Shown here: positions 27,292 through 36,898 of the stretch, in pieces
Numbering within the stretch: position 1 is the first letter of the stretch
Layout of the letters: each line of letters starts with the position of its first letter
NCBI GenBank assembly: GCA_051208045.1
Contig: JBPJFY010000001.1
Coordinates: forward strand, 620,001 to 684,000
Direction of reading: 5' to 3'
Source: LZORAL124-50-18 sp051208045
GTDB lineage: Bacteria > Pseudomonadota > Gammaproteobacteria > Pseudomonadales > Oleiphilaceae
Length of the DNA: 64,000 nt
The notes under the pieces: model-generated
What the model was told of the DNA's origin: nothing
The model's input: the letters and a program-made list of their open reading frames with translations, nothing else
Databases searched by the model: none
Position numbers and translations under genes: made by a program

Positions 27292-28566
27292 TCAATCATT
27301 TTCCAGGAAGTTGTGTGTTGTGGCATGCTGAACCCGGCGCTGGAATCGGTCGGCTTTATTGGCGAAGAACATCACAATCATACAGGCTGCCAATACACCA
27401 TACAGCACCATGAAGCATGCTGTATGAATCCCGATCCAGTCTTGCGCCAGACCAAAAGCGATGGGGAGTGTGCACCCGCCCAATGCACCCATGGCGGCCA
27501 CCAGACCGCCGACTACGCCCATCTGTTTCGGAAAATAGTCATGGATGGTCTTGTACACACTCGCGCGTCCAAATCCCTGTGCTATGCCAATCAGAAAAAT
27601 AAGCGTGGTAAACAGCCAGACATTCACTTCAATGTGCAGCTGAACATCCTGTCGCACGCCGTGAATCGTCATGGTTGTTTTGGGGTAGCTCAGAAAAAAC
27701 AGGCAAACCAGACAGATCCAGAAAACCGTCCAGTTAACCGCCCGTCCACCGTAGCGATCAGCGAACCAGCCGCCCAGCGCGCGTACCATGCTGGATGTCG
27801 CCACAAAAAACAGGGTGAATGCCATCGCCTGCGGAAAGTTGAGGTTGTAGGCACTGACATAGTACTGTGGCAGCCATAAAATCAGCGCCAGAAAACTACC
27901 GAACACGAAGTAGTAGTAGAGTCCGAAACGCCAGACGCGGATGTCCTTGAGCGCGTCCAGCGGGGACAAAACCGCCTGCATTGGCGAGGCCGTGTTCTTG
28001 TTGCGGGGCGCGAACAGGGCAAAAACAAAGGCCATTAACAATAATCCGGTGCCATAAATAGGGCCCAGGCTTTGCCATCCCCAATGAGATACCAGAAAAG
28101 GGGCCAGTGCCAGCGTAATTGCAGCGCCGGTGTTTCCTGCCCCGAATATCCCCATCGCTGTGCCTTGTCGCCGGCTGTCAAACCAGTCGGTGACGTAGCG
28201 GATTCCGATGGTGAATGAGGTGCCGCTCACGCCAATCCATAACCCCAGCCACATGTAGGCGGTGAGACTGTCCGCCCAAGGGAGGAGAAAGAGTGGCGGT
28301 GTTGAAAGCACCATTTGCCAGACATAAACCGACTTGGGATTGTATCGCTCTACCAGCATGCCCATTGGTATTCTGCCCAGCGCGCCTGTTAATACGGGAG
28401 CAGAAAAAAACAGCCCTAACTGCGTTGCCGTGAGATTAAAGCTTTCCTGTAGTTCCAGGCCCAGAATGGCATAGAGCGTCCATACCGAAAAATTGGCAGC
28501 AAAGGCGATGGTCGCCAGGGTGAGCGCTCGCCGTGCGCCAGGTACATCAAATTGCATTGAAGCCAT
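27292..28566 (-). CDS. Nitrate/nitrite transporter, NarK-type MFS
   Basis: 424 residues with about 12 membrane spans. NNP-family signatures are seen in helix 5 (GTSFTIGIRYVTDWF; the Arg is the substrate-binding residue) and in GIFGAGNTGAA. It resembles NarK1-type nitrate/proton symporters. It is divergent from the second transporter across a 260-bp region with an ANR/FNR-like site and an inverted repeat. No nitrate reductase gene is in the window, so direction and substrate are inferred. Confidence 0.88.
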   Translation of the reverse strand: MASMQFDVPGARRALTLATIAFAANFSVWTLYAILGLELQESFNLTATQLGLFFSAPVLTGALGRIPMGMLVERYNPKSVYVWQMVLSTPPLFLLPWADSLTAYMWLGLWIGVSGTSFTIGIRYVTDWFDSRRQGTAMGIFGAGNTGAAITLALAPFLVSHWGWQSLGPIYGTGLLLMAFVFALFAPRNKNTASPMQAVLSPLDALKDIRVWRFGLYYYFVFGSFLALILWLPQYYVSAYNLNFPQAMAFTLFFVATSSMVRALGGWFADRYGGRAVNWTVFWICLVCLFFLSYPKTTMTIHGVRQDVQLHIEVNVWLFTTLIFLIGIAQGFGRASVYKTIHDYFPKQMGVVGGLVAAMGALGGCTLPIAFGLAQDWIGIHTACFMVLYGVLAACMIVMFFANKADRFQRRVQHATTHNFLEND

Positions 28567-28655
28567 AGAAGCTATCCATTCAGTTAATATCTCCTCGACA
28601 CCTAAGAAGTCGACCTTTCGGAGGTAAGATAAAGCAGTTTATGGGTGCCATATAG

Positions 28656-28673
28656 CGGGTAGCTTTATACCCG
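28656..28673. promoter_or_regulatory. Inverted repeat in the divergent transporter promoter region
   Basis: CGGGTA-N6-TACCCG, perfect 6-bp arms, 90 bp upstream of the NarK-type start and 154 bp upstream of the second transporter. Orientation of the half-sites differs from the NarL/NarP 7-2-7 arrangement, so the binding protein is unknown. Confidence 0.35.
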
Positions 28674-28752
28674 AGGCTTGTTAGTCTGGCTACCATAGGA
28701 CGGGAGACCGCCTGCTCACAACAATACTTAACCGTCATTCAGTGCGTTTAGC

Positions 28753-28766
28753 TTGACGATTATCAA
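28753..28766 (+). promoter_or_regulatory. ANR/FNR-like box upstream of the NasA-like gene
   Basis: TTGAC-GATT-ATCAA matches the FNR/ANR consensus (TTGAT-N4-ATCAA) at 9 of 10 positions. If centred at -41.5, transcription would start near 28801. A -10-like GACAAT (28789-28794) sits where it should. Confidence 0.6.
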
Positions 28767-28826
28767 GTCTTTATGGCGCGTGATCGTTGACAATGTGCTC
28801 GAAACCCAGTTTGTATTGGAGGAGCT

Positions 28827-30302
28827 ATGTCCAACGAACACAAAATCAATCTATTCGCATTAAGCGATCCTAAAATTAAAACGCTTCACATCACGTGGTT
28901 TGCGTTTTTCCTGACGTTCGTCGTCTGGTTTAACCATGCTCCACTTTTGGTATTCATGAAAGAAGCGTTCAACATGACCGGGCAGCAGGTCAAAGCGTTG
29001 ATGATTCTTAACGTTGCGCTAACCATTCCGGCCCGTATTGTTATCGGTATTCTGGTGGACAAACTTGGTCCACGCAAGGTTTACAGTACACTGCTTGTTC
29101 TTTCCTCTATCCTCTGTCTGATGTTCGCTTTTGCCAACTCCTATGAGCAGCTAGCGCTTTTCCGCTTCCTGATGGGTTTTGTCGGCGCAGGCTTTGTTAT
29201 CGGAATCCGTATGGTGGGAGAGTGGTTTCCACATAAAACGGTCGGTATTGCCGAAGGCATTTACGGCGGCTGGGGTAATTTCGGTTCTGCGGCAGCAGCC
29301 ATGTCGTTGCCCACACTGGCGCTCATCTACGGTGGTGAAGACGGGTGGCGTTATGCACTGGCCACCACAGGCGTGATTGCCGGTCTCTACGGTATCTTTT
29401 ACTACCAGGTCGCACGAAACACGCCTAAAGGGTCTACCTACTTTAAGCCCAAGAAAGCAGGCGGTCTGGAAGTGACCAGTTGGGGGGATTTCTACCTGTA
29501 TCTGGGGATGAATATTCCGATGTATATCGCTTTGGGTGTGTTGTCCTGGAAGCTGTCTCCCTCAGGTGTGGCGTTGATTGGTGAAACTGCCATGTACGCT
29601 ATCTGGATTGGCTTGGTGGCACTCTTTGCTTTCCAAACTTATTCCATCTGGAACGTGAACAAGGAAAACCTGACCCAGGGTGTGCCGGAACTGGACAAAT
29701 ACCATTTCAAACAGGTGGCTATTCTGGACTGGTCTTACTTCGTGACGTTTGGATCAGAGCTGGCCGTTGTGTCCATGTTGCCTTTGTTCTTCCTGGAAAC
29801 GTTCGAAGGGCTTGATCCGGTCAAGGCAGGTTTACTGGCTTCCGGGTTTGCCTTCATGAACTTGGCGGCCCGTCCTGGTGGCGGCTGGATTTCGGATAAA
29901 TTCGGTCGACGAAAAGCCCTGTTGATTCTGATTGGTGGGCTGGCCTGTGGTTATTTTGTGCTGAGCCAGATCAATTCCGGCTGGTGGATTCCTGCAGCAG
30001 TCATCGCGACCATGGCCTGTTCCTTCTTCGTGCAGGCGGGTGAAGGTGCGGTGTTTGCCGTGGTGCCGCTGATCAAACGCAGAATGACCGGGCAAATCGC
30101 TGGCATGGCAGGCGCATACGGTAACGTGGGCGCGGTGACCTACCTGACCGTGTTGAGCTTCGTGGACTACAGTACGTTCTTCATGGTGATCGGCGGCTCG
30201 GCATTGGTGGTATTCTTCATCGCCATGATGATGGATGAACCCAAGGGGCAAATCACGGAAGTGCTCCCTGATGGTACGGTCCACATGATTGATGTGGGGT
30301 AA
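28827..30302 (+). CDS. nasA: Nitrate/nitrite transporter, NasA/NNP type
   Basis: 491 residues with about 12 membrane spans. Nitrate-signature segments are GAGFVIGIRMVGEWF with the substrate Arg, and GIYGGWGNFGSAAAA. The layout with a following PP2C-kinase gene is that of the P. aeruginosa nasA/PA1782 pair, linked there to nitrate assimilation. Here nirBD and the assimilatory reductase are absent. The start has a strong ribosome site (GGAGGAG). The ANR-like box implies low-oxygen induction, more expected of respiratory nitrate uptake. Confidence 0.85.
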   Translation: MSNEHKINLFALSDPKIKTLHITWFAFFLTFVVWFNHAPLLVFMKEAFNMTGQQVKALMILNVALTIPARIVIGILVDKLGPRKVYSTLLVLSSILCLMFAFANSYEQLALFRFLMGFVGAGFVIGIRMVGEWFPHKTVGIAEGIYGGWGNFGSAAAAMSLPTLALIYGGEDGWRYALATTGVIAGLYGIFYYQVARNTPKGSTYFKPKKAGGLEVTSWGDFYLYLGMNIPMYIALGVLSWKLSPSGVALIGETAMYAIWIGLVALFAFQTYSIWNVNKENLTQGVPELDKYHFKQVAILDWSYFVTFGSELAVVSMLPLFFLETFEGLDPVKAGLLASGFAFMNLAARPGGGWISDKFGRRKALLILIGGLACGYFVLSQINSGWWIPAAVIATMACSFFVQAGEGAVFAVVPLIKRRMTGQIAGMAGAYGNVGAVTYLTVLSFVDYSTFFMVIGGSALVVFFIAMMMDEPKGQITEVLPDGTVHMIDVG

Positions 30303-30335
30303 TACTACCCCACCTCGGTAAAGCGTCATCCCAAA

Positions 30336-30367
30336 GGGCCTGTTCGTACTTCGGTGTTAACAGGCCC
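30336..30367 (+). terminator. Hairpin between nasA and the kinase-phosphatase gene
   Basis: GGGCCTGTT (30336-30344) and AACAGGCCC (30359-30367) pair perfectly with a 14-base loop. Only a loose T-rich stretch follows, so it may partly terminate nasA transcription or act as a processing site. Confidence 0.45.
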
Positions 30368-30433
30368 GATTCAATTTTGTATTATCCGTTTTCCCGGCTT
30401 GACGGGCCCCACTGAATTAACGGCTGAATACAC

Positions 30434-32170
30434 ATGCATACGACCCAGCTGATCGACATTGAAGCAGGCTTCGAATCTCAACAAGGCGTTAAGCCGGAAA
30501 ATGAAGATGCAGCAGGGTTTTGTGACCCGGAAGATGAGTATATCGCGCTCAACAAGGGCGTCACCCTGGTGGTGGCGGATGGTGTGTCCTCTGCCGAAGC
30601 AGGCAAAGAGGCCAGCCGTACAGCGGTAGACCGCTTTATCGAGGAGTATTATCAAACGCCCGATACCTGGTCCGTCGCCAATTGTGGCGAAAAGATTCTT
30701 TCCACCATCAATCTGCGACTTTTCCGGAAAAGCCATGAGTTTTCGCACGAGACCAAGGGCTATCTCTGCACGTTCAGTGCGATCATCATCAAGGGGCAAA
30801 CCGCGCATTTCTTTCACGTTGGTGACAGCCGGATCCATCTTCTTCGAGCAGGGAAGCTGAGCGTAGTCACGACGGATCATACCGCGTCACTGGGCGACGG
30901 TAAGACCTTTCTTGCCCGAGCCATAGGGATGGATAACCGGCTGCATATCGATTACGGGCGGATACCGCTGGAAACCGACGACCGTTTGTTGCTGAGCAGT
31001 GACGGTGTTCATGATTTTGTGGACGAAGCGACGCTGACCGGCTTACTTTCAGATTCTGCGCTCTCCGCACAGGAGATCAGTGAAAGACTGGTAGCTCACG
31101 CGTTGGAAGGGGGAAGTGACGACAATGTGAGTGCGGTGGTGGGAATTGTTCGACGACTGCCGGAGCAGAATTTAGAGGATTTTAATGCCCAGTTGACACG
31201 GTTGCCGTTTCCTCCCCCTTTGGAACCAGGGATGAAGATTGATGGCTATGTGGTGGAAAAGGAAATTTTTGCTTCCAGTCGCAGCCAGCTCTATCTCGTG
31301 AGTGACAGCGAAACCGGAGAGCGTTTCGCCATGAAAACGCCATCGGCCAATTACGTGGATGACATTGCTTACATCGACCGGTTTGTGCAGGAAGAATGGA
31401 TTGGGAAGCGGCTGCAAAGCCCGCATGTGGTCAAGATCTATCGCCAGAAGCGAACGCGCAGTTTTCTGTACTACCTGATGGAATACATTGAAGGTCAGGG
31501 ATTAGATCAATGGATCAGGGAAAACCGTCCTCCCAGCCCGAAGAAGGCGATTCACATTGTGAAGCAAATTGCCGCCGGTCTGGAGTGTTTTCATAACAAC
31601 GAGGCTATTCACCAGGATTTGAAGCCGGGTAATGTGCTGATTACGCCGAGCCAGCGTGCCGTGATCCTGGATTTTGGTTCGGTGTATGTTGCCGGGTTGT
31701 CAGAACGACTGACGCCCATTGTACGAGAGGGTGTGTTGGGGACAGCCGGTTATTCTGACCCCTTATATCTCAGAGGGCAGAATCCGGGAATCCAGGGCGA
31801 TGTGTATGCGCTGGCTACCATCACGTATGAGATGTTTACCGGGGAGTTGCCCTACGGGGATAACATTGAAGAATGCCGCAGCGCATTCGACTACGACCAG
31901 CTGCGTTACTTCCCGGCGAACTCGTACAATCCGATCATTCCTGAGTGGTTTGACGGCGCGTTGAAGAAGGGCGTGTCTTTTGATCTGGATATTCGCTATC
32001 GAACGATAGAGCGTTTCATGAAAGATCTGCTCGAACCCAACCCGGAGTTCCTGAGAGAGGACCCAGTGGAGCAGAGCAATGCGAGTACCCTGATGTTCTG
32101 GAAGCTGCTGTCGGGGTTCTGGTTCATCACCTTTATGTTATTGTTGTTTCTCTTCAGTCAGGCTGCGTAG
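30434..32170 (+). CDS. Fused PP2C phosphatase and Ser/Thr protein kinase
   Basis: 578 residues. Residues ~1-235 are a PP2C phosphatase with the metal-binding motifs NEDAAGF, VADGVSS, GDSRIHLLR, SSDGVHDF and GSDDNVSAVV. Residues ~265-545 are a Hanks-type kinase with the catalytic loop HQDLKPGNVLIT (HRD to HQD), LDFGS and the VAIK-like FAMK; the glycine loop is degenerate. A membrane span sits at the extreme C-terminus. It probably sets the phosphorylation of a partner, possibly the adjacent transporter, but the target is unknown. Homologous genes accompany nasA in pseudomonads. Confidence 0.88.
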   Translation: MHTTQLIDIEAGFESQQGVKPENEDAAGFCDPEDEYIALNKGVTLVVADGVSSAEAGKEASRTAVDRFIEEYYQTPDTWSVANCGEKILSTINLRLFRKSHEFSHETKGYLCTFSAIIIKGQTAHFFHVGDSRIHLLRAGKLSVVTTDHTASLGDGKTFLARAIGMDNRLHIDYGRIPLETDDRLLLSSDGVHDFVDEATLTGLLSDSALSAQEISERLVAHALEGGSDDNVSAVVGIVRRLPEQNLEDFNAQLTRLPFPPPLEPGMKIDGYVVEKEIFASSRSQLYLVSDSETGERFAMKTPSANYVDDIAYIDRFVQEEWIGKRLQSPHVVKIYRQKRTRSFLYYLMEYIEGQGLDQWIRENRPPSPKKAIHIVKQIAAGLECFHNNEAIHQDLKPGNVLITPSQRAVILDFGSVYVAGLSERLTPIVREGVLGTAGYSDPLYLRGQNPGIQGDVYALATITYEMFTGELPYGDNIEECRSAFDYDQLRYFPANSYNPIIPEWFDGALKKGVSFDLDIRYRTIERFMKDLLEPNPEFLREDPVEQSNASTLMFWKLLSGFWFITFMLLLFLFSQAA

Positions 32171-32246
32171 TCGAACAGGGTGTAGGACAATTCAGGAGAG
32201 AAACCGGACGCGAATGGCCCGGCTTATTCATAGTCAGTGCTGCGAA

Positions 32247-32780
32247 CTATTTGTCAGCATTGTAAGCAGCAATAGAACCCACAATAGCGCGGCTTGCGGC
32301 ATCGGCATTATCCCAGCCATCCACTTTTACCCACTTGCCCGCTTCCAGATCCTTGTAGTTTTCGAAAAAGTGCTTGATTTGTGCGCGCAGCAATTCTGGC
32401 AGGTCTTCGACTTCTTTCACGTCTTTGTACAGCGTCGTCAACTTGTCATGGGGAACCGCGATCAGCTTGGCATCTTCGCCGGCTTCGTCGGACATGTTCA
32501 ACACGCCAATGGGGCGAGCACGAATTACCGAACCGGGGGCAACGGGGTAGGGCGTCACTACCAGCACGTCCAGCGGGTCGCCGTCATCTGCCAGTGTGTG
32601 GGGAATGAAGCCATAGTTCGCCGGATAGAACATGGGGGTAGCCATGAATCGGTCGACCAGCACAGCGCCCATGTCCTTGTCGATCTCGTATTTGATCGGG
32701 CTGCTGTTTGCCGGGATCTCAATGACAACAAAAATGTCTTCGGGGGGATTCTTGCCTGCCGGGATGTTATCGTAAATCAT
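32247..32780 (-). CDS. ppa: Inorganic pyrophosphatase
   Basis: 177 residues, the usual family I length. It hydrolyses pyrophosphate to phosphate. The active-site stretch DDGDPLDVLVVTP and the early EIPANSSPIKYE are present. It converges with the kinase-phosphatase gene. Confidence 0.97.
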   Translation of the reverse strand: MIYDNIPAGKNPPEDIFVVIEIPANSSPIKYEIDKDMGAVLVDRFMATPMFYPANYGFIPHTLADDGDPLDVLVVTPYPVAPGSVIRARPIGVLNMSDEAGEDAKLIAVPHDKLTTLYKDVKEVEDLPELLRAQIKHFFENYKDLEAGKWVKVDGWDNADAASRAIVGSIAAYNADK

Positions 32781-32913
32781 AGTTGCTCATTCTCGCGTTG
32801 GACCATTCAAGCTGCTCACCCGCGCCGGTGAGGTCGGGAGCAGCGTTCAGAAAAAGAAGAGCGCGAATTATAAGCTGATTTCGTCTGAACGCCAAACCGG
32901 TCGAAAAATGGAC

Positions 32914-34059
32914 TCACAGTCCCATCTGCTTGCTGATCAGTTCTTTCATTATTTCCGTGGTCCCGCCCCCGATGGAAAGAATTTTCGCGTCGCGATACAG
33001 TCGCTCCACGCCTGACTCCCGCATATAGCCCATCCCACCGTAGATCTGAATGGCTTCACGGGTTACCGCTTCCGCGACATCCGTGCAGAAATTCTTGGCC
33101 ATAGAGACTTCTTTGATCGGATTTTTGCCCGCCTCAACCAATGATGCTGCCCGATAAGTGTACTCCCGGGCAATTTCAACCTGGGTCGCCATATCGACCA
33201 GTTTGTGTTTGATGACTTGAAACTTGGCCGTGGGCCGCCCAAATGCGTGCCGCTCCCTGGCATAAGCCTGAGCCATTTCAAGCGCAAGTGTTGCGGTCAT
33301 ATAGCCCATGACACTGAGCGCCAGCCGCTCCTTGAGAAAACTCATCATAATGGCGATGAAACCACCATTCTCCGCACCGATGAGATGATCGGCCGGTACC
33401 AGGCAGTCGTCGAAAAAGAGTTCCGCTGTGTCACTGGCCCACCAGCCCAGTTTTTTGAGCTTTTTGCCCACTTTAAACCCGGGGGTGTTCTTTTCGATCA
33501 ACAATAAGCTGATTCCGCCGTGACCGTCACCACCGGTGCGCACGGCAACGGTGTAGTAGTCGGCACGCACGCCACTGGTAATAAAAATTTTACTGCCGTT
33601 TACTCGGTAGTGATCACCCTCTTTGACTGCTTTGGTGCGAATGTTGGCGACGTCAGAGCCTGCGCCGGGTTCTGTGATGGCAAGTGCAGCAATTTTTTCG
33701 CCTGCGAGTACCTGGGGCACAATCCGGTCGCGTAAAGCGGGTTTTGCCCACTGGCAGACGGGGGGGAGTGCGATGTCCAGCGAGCCCAGACTGGCCACCA
33801 GTCCGCCAGACGTCGAGCGCATCAGTTCTTCGCTGGCGGCGATTTTCATAAAAATATCCTGTTCGCCGCTACCGCCGTAAGACTCTGGGTAGCCGATCCC
33901 CAGAATGCCTGCCTCTCCAGCAAGACTGTAGATCTCTCTGGGGAACTCTCCGGCTTCTTCCCAGTCATCGATGTGGGGCAGTATATGGCGAGAGACAAAG
34001 GTGCGCACAGTCTCCCTGACCTGGTGGTGGGTGTCGTTAAAGTAACTGGTGGCAGGCAT
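32914..34059 (-). CDS. Acyl-CoA dehydrogenase
   Basis: 381 residues, typical length. FAD and substrate motifs include ALAITEPGAGSDVANI and KIFITSGVRADYY. The C-terminal signature QIYGGMGYMRESGVERLYRD precedes SIGGGTTEIMKELI. The catalytic base position typical of short/medium-chain enzymes cannot be fixed by eye. It catalyses the first oxidation of an acyl-CoA. It stands alone, with no clear operon partner. Confidence 0.92.
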   Translation of the reverse strand: MPATSYFNDTHHQVRETVRTFVSRHILPHIDDWEEAGEFPREIYSLAGEAGILGIGYPESYGGSGEQDIFMKIAASEELMRSTSGGLVASLGSLDIALPPVCQWAKPALRDRIVPQVLAGEKIAALAITEPGAGSDVANIRTKAVKEGDHYRVNGSKIFITSGVRADYYTVAVRTGGDGHGGISLLLIEKNTPGFKVGKKLKKLGWWASDTAELFFDDCLVPADHLIGAENGGFIAIMMSFLKERLALSVMGYMTATLALEMAQAYARERHAFGRPTAKFQVIKHKLVDMATQVEIAREYTYRAASLVEAGKNPIKEVSMAKNFCTDVAEAVTREAIQIYGGMGYMRESGVERLYRDAKILSIGGGTTEIMKELISKQMGL

Positions 34060-34136
34060 GATCAGGATTCCTCAGGAAATGGGGTTCACTGATCATGCCA
34101 GAAGCGTTGCTACCTATCAAGCGCTTGGTTGAGGTG

Positions 34137-34811
34137 TCAGGACGAGGTCAACGTCTTTACGCCGTCATCTGTGCCCAACAGCAGGACATCTGCTGCACGC
34201 AAAGCGAATAGGCCATTGGTGACAACCCCGGTAAGCATATTCAGCTGCTCTTCCAACTTCTTCGGCGTGGCAATATTCAGGTTGAAAACATCGAGGATAA
34301 TGTTGCCATTGTCGGTGGTGAAGTTCTCCCGGTACACAGGGTCACCACCGAGTTTTACGAGTTCTCTGGCCACCAGACTTCTTGCCATCGGGATGACCTC
34401 TACGGGCAGGGGAAACTCGCCCAGAATGTCCACCATTTTGGATTGATCGGCGATGCAAACGAACTTCCGGGAGGCCGCTGCAACAATTTTTTCCCGGGTG
34501 AGTGCACCACCGCCCCCTTTGATCAGCTCCAGTCGACTGTTAGTTTCATCGGCGCCGTCAATGTAAAATTCCAGCTGAGAGACGGTGTTCAGGTCATAGA
34601 CCGGAATGCCTTGCGCTTTGAGTCCTTCCGCTGTTCGCTCAGAACTGGCCACGGCTCCATCAAACAGATGTTTGATCCCGCCGAGGTACTCAATAAAATA
34701 GTCGGCTGTGGAGCCGGTACCCACACCAAGAATGCTGTCCTCTTCGAGGTGCGGTGTGATGTAGTCGATGGCCGCTTTGGCCACGCTCTGTTTGAGTTGA
34801 TCCTGATTCAT
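34137..34811 (-). CDS. rpiA: Ribose-5-phosphate isomerase A
   Basis: About 224 residues from the ATG at 34811, which aligns with the family start (MNQDQLKQ like E. coli MTQDELKK). In-frame ATG 34820 and GTG 34826 are alternatives. Motifs: GVGTGSTADYFIEYL, DGADE and KGGGGALTREKIVAAA. It interconverts ribose 5-phosphate and ribulose 5-phosphate. It is divergent from ilvA, a common arrangement. Confidence 0.95.
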   Translation of the reverse strand: MNQDQLKQSVAKAAIDYITPHLEEDSILGVGTGSTADYFIEYLGGIKHLFDGAVASSERTAEGLKAQGIPVYDLNTVSQLEFYIDGADETNSRLELIKGGGGALTREKIVAAASRKFVCIADQSKMVDILGEFPLPVEVIPMARSLVARELVKLGGDPVYRENFTTDNGNIILDVFNLNIATPKKLEEQLNMLTGVVTNGLFALRAADVLLLGTDDGVKTLTSS

Positions 34812-34985
34812 GATGGGCATGCTCACTCTAAAAAAGTAAAAAATACTACCGCCGCGGAGGAAGGAATTCGGTGGTAAATCTGGTTTCTCAAGCGTAATTG
34901 CAATAGCATACCCGCAACGGCGTTTGATGCAACCAAAACGGTCGCCTGACAGCGACGCAACACCCGAAGTAAGGTCTCCGAGTTC

Positions 34986-36524
34986 ATGCCCAATAAGTAC
35001 ATAAAAAAAATTCTCGATGCGCGTGTTTATGATGTGGCGATAGAAACGCCCATCACTGAAGCGCGCTCTCTCTCCAAACGGTTCAATAACCAGATTTTTT
35101 TAAAGCGGGAAGATTTGCAGCCCGTTTTTTCGTTTAAGATCCGGGGTGCGTACAACAAAATTATTCGACTCTCAGACGAAGAAAAGCAGAAAGGGATCAT
35201 TTGCGCCTCGGCAGGCAATCATGCGCAGGGCGTTGCCCTGGCGGCACAGCATTTGGGTGTCAAGGCGGTGATTGTCATGCCCAAAACCACGCCGGACATC
35301 AAGGTGCGATCCGTACGTGATCGCGGCGCGCGGGTTTTACTGAAAGGCGATGCTTACGATGAGGCGGCGGCACATTGTGCCGAGCTGGTGAAATCTAAAG
35401 GTTACACCTACGTACCACCCTTTGATGATGAGGATGTCATCGCCGGGCAGGGGACGGTGGCCATGGAAATCATGTGGCAGCACACCTCGGAGCTCAACGC
35501 GATATTTGTGCCGGTAGGTGGCGGGGGGTTGGTGGCAGGTGTGGCCGCCTACGTCAAATATTTACGCCCTGAAATCAAAGTGATCGGCGTTGAATCCGAT
35601 GAGTCGGCCTGCCTCTATGAAGCGCTCAAAGCGGATGAGCGGGTAATACTTGATGAAGTTGGTATCTTTGCTGACGGGGTGGCGGTGAAGCAGATTGGGG
35701 AGCACCCTTTTGAAGTGGCTCGCCAATATGTGGATGAAGTGGTCACCGTATCAACGGATGAAATCTGTGCGGCTATTAAAGATGTGTTCGAAGATACACG
35801 ATCGATCGCAGAGCCTGCGGGAGCCTTGTCGATTGCCGGGATGAAAAAATACATTGAGCGTGAGCAGATCTCCGGGGCAAATTTTATTGCGATCGTCAGT
35901 GGTGCGAACATGAATTTCGACCGCTTGCGATACATCTCGGAACGGACGGAAATCGGGGAGAAGCGCGAGGCGATATTGGCTGTCACGCTCCCCGAAAAAC
36001 CCGGCAGCTTCAAACGGTTTATCCAGGCTTTGCAAAAGCGCAATATCACCGAGTTCAATTACCGGTATTCTGACCAGTCTGCAGCTCATGTGTTTGTGGG
36101 GGTGCAGATCGCGGAAGGTGGTCAGGAACGCGAAGAACTGATCGGTGCGCTGACTGAGGCTGGCTATCCGGTCATTGACCTGACCGACAACGACATTGCT
36201 AAAAACCATGTACGCTATATGGTCGGTGGGCATGCAGCGGGTGTTGTTAACGAGAAAGTATTCCGATTCGAATTTCCAGAGCGTCCTGGGGCGTTGATGC
36301 GCTTCCTGATGTCTCTCGGATCTCGCTGGAATATCTCCATGTTCCATTATCGGAACCACGGATCCGCCTACAGTCGGGTGTTCATGGGCGTGCAAGTGGA
36401 ATGGGAAGATATGCCAGCGTTTCGCGGTATGTTGGACGATGTTGGTTTCCGCTATTGGGAGATGACAGAAGACCCCGCGTATCAGCTCTTCCTCGGGCAT
36501 TCAGAAGAAGGGAAAGTGCTTTAA
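34986..36524 (+). CDS. ilvA: Biosynthetic threonine dehydratase
   Basis: 512 residues. A PLP domain (residues ~1-330) has the cofactor Lys in FSFKIRGAYNK and the Gly-rich loop VPVGGGGLVAGVAAY. Two C-terminal ACT-like regulatory domains (~330-505) sense isoleucine and valine. It converts threonine to 2-ketobutyrate for isoleucine synthesis. The long form with two ACT-like domains marks the biosynthetic enzyme rather than the catabolic TdcB. No attenuator was seen upstream. Confidence 0.96.
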   Translation: MPNKYIKKILDARVYDVAIETPITEARSLSKRFNNQIFLKREDLQPVFSFKIRGAYNKIIRLSDEEKQKGIICASAGNHAQGVALAAQHLGVKAVIVMPKTTPDIKVRSVRDRGARVLLKGDAYDEAAAHCAELVKSKGYTYVPPFDDEDVIAGQGTVAMEIMWQHTSELNAIFVPVGGGGLVAGVAAYVKYLRPEIKVIGVESDESACLYEALKADERVILDEVGIFADGVAVKQIGEHPFEVARQYVDEVVTVSTDEICAAIKDVFEDTRSIAEPAGALSIAGMKKYIEREQISGANFIAIVSGANMNFDRLRYISERTEIGEKREAILAVTLPEKPGSFKRFIQALQKRNITEFNYRYSDQSAAHVFVGVQIAEGGQEREELIGALTEAGYPVIDLTDNDIAKNHVRYMVGGHAAGVVNEKVFRFEFPERPGALMRFLMSLGSRWNISMFHYRNHGSAYSRVFMGVQVEWEDMPAFRGMLDDVGFRYWEMTEDPAYQLFLGHSEEGKVL

Positions 36525-36898
36525 ATAATTTCATGTCATTTTCTTGCGCAGTGACGATTTGTGGTCTATGTTGGCAAGTTAGAATATGTTTTTAATTGTA
36601 ATTTTTAATGTATTCTGTAAGTGAATGAAAGATATAGCTGTCTACTGTTATTATGCGTTTTTTTGTAAGGATGGCTAGGATTACGCTTTGGGTTGATGTA
36701 CAGTTGTTAATATAACTATAGCTGTATCCCAAAAGCAGCACCCTCACAGTGTGAGGGGTATAAAGGTGCTGGTTCTGTTTCAGGCGTTATTGAGTCAGAA
36801 ATATAAACGAATTTTTGCCTTGGCAGACTGTGCACCCGCCATGTGGTTTTTAACATTAAATTTGCGGTAACCTGGAAGGTTGGAGTATCGGGGGTAAT
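36525..36898. other. AT-rich intergenic stretch with nested inverted repeats
   Basis: No convincing gene. It is richer in A and T than its surroundings. Two overlapping hairpins can form: CCCTCAC (36741-36747)/GTGAGGG (36751-36757) and AGCACC (36737-36742)/GGTGCT (36765-36770). They could be a small RNA, a leader for the following small gene, or a weak ilvA terminator. Confidence 0.35.
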
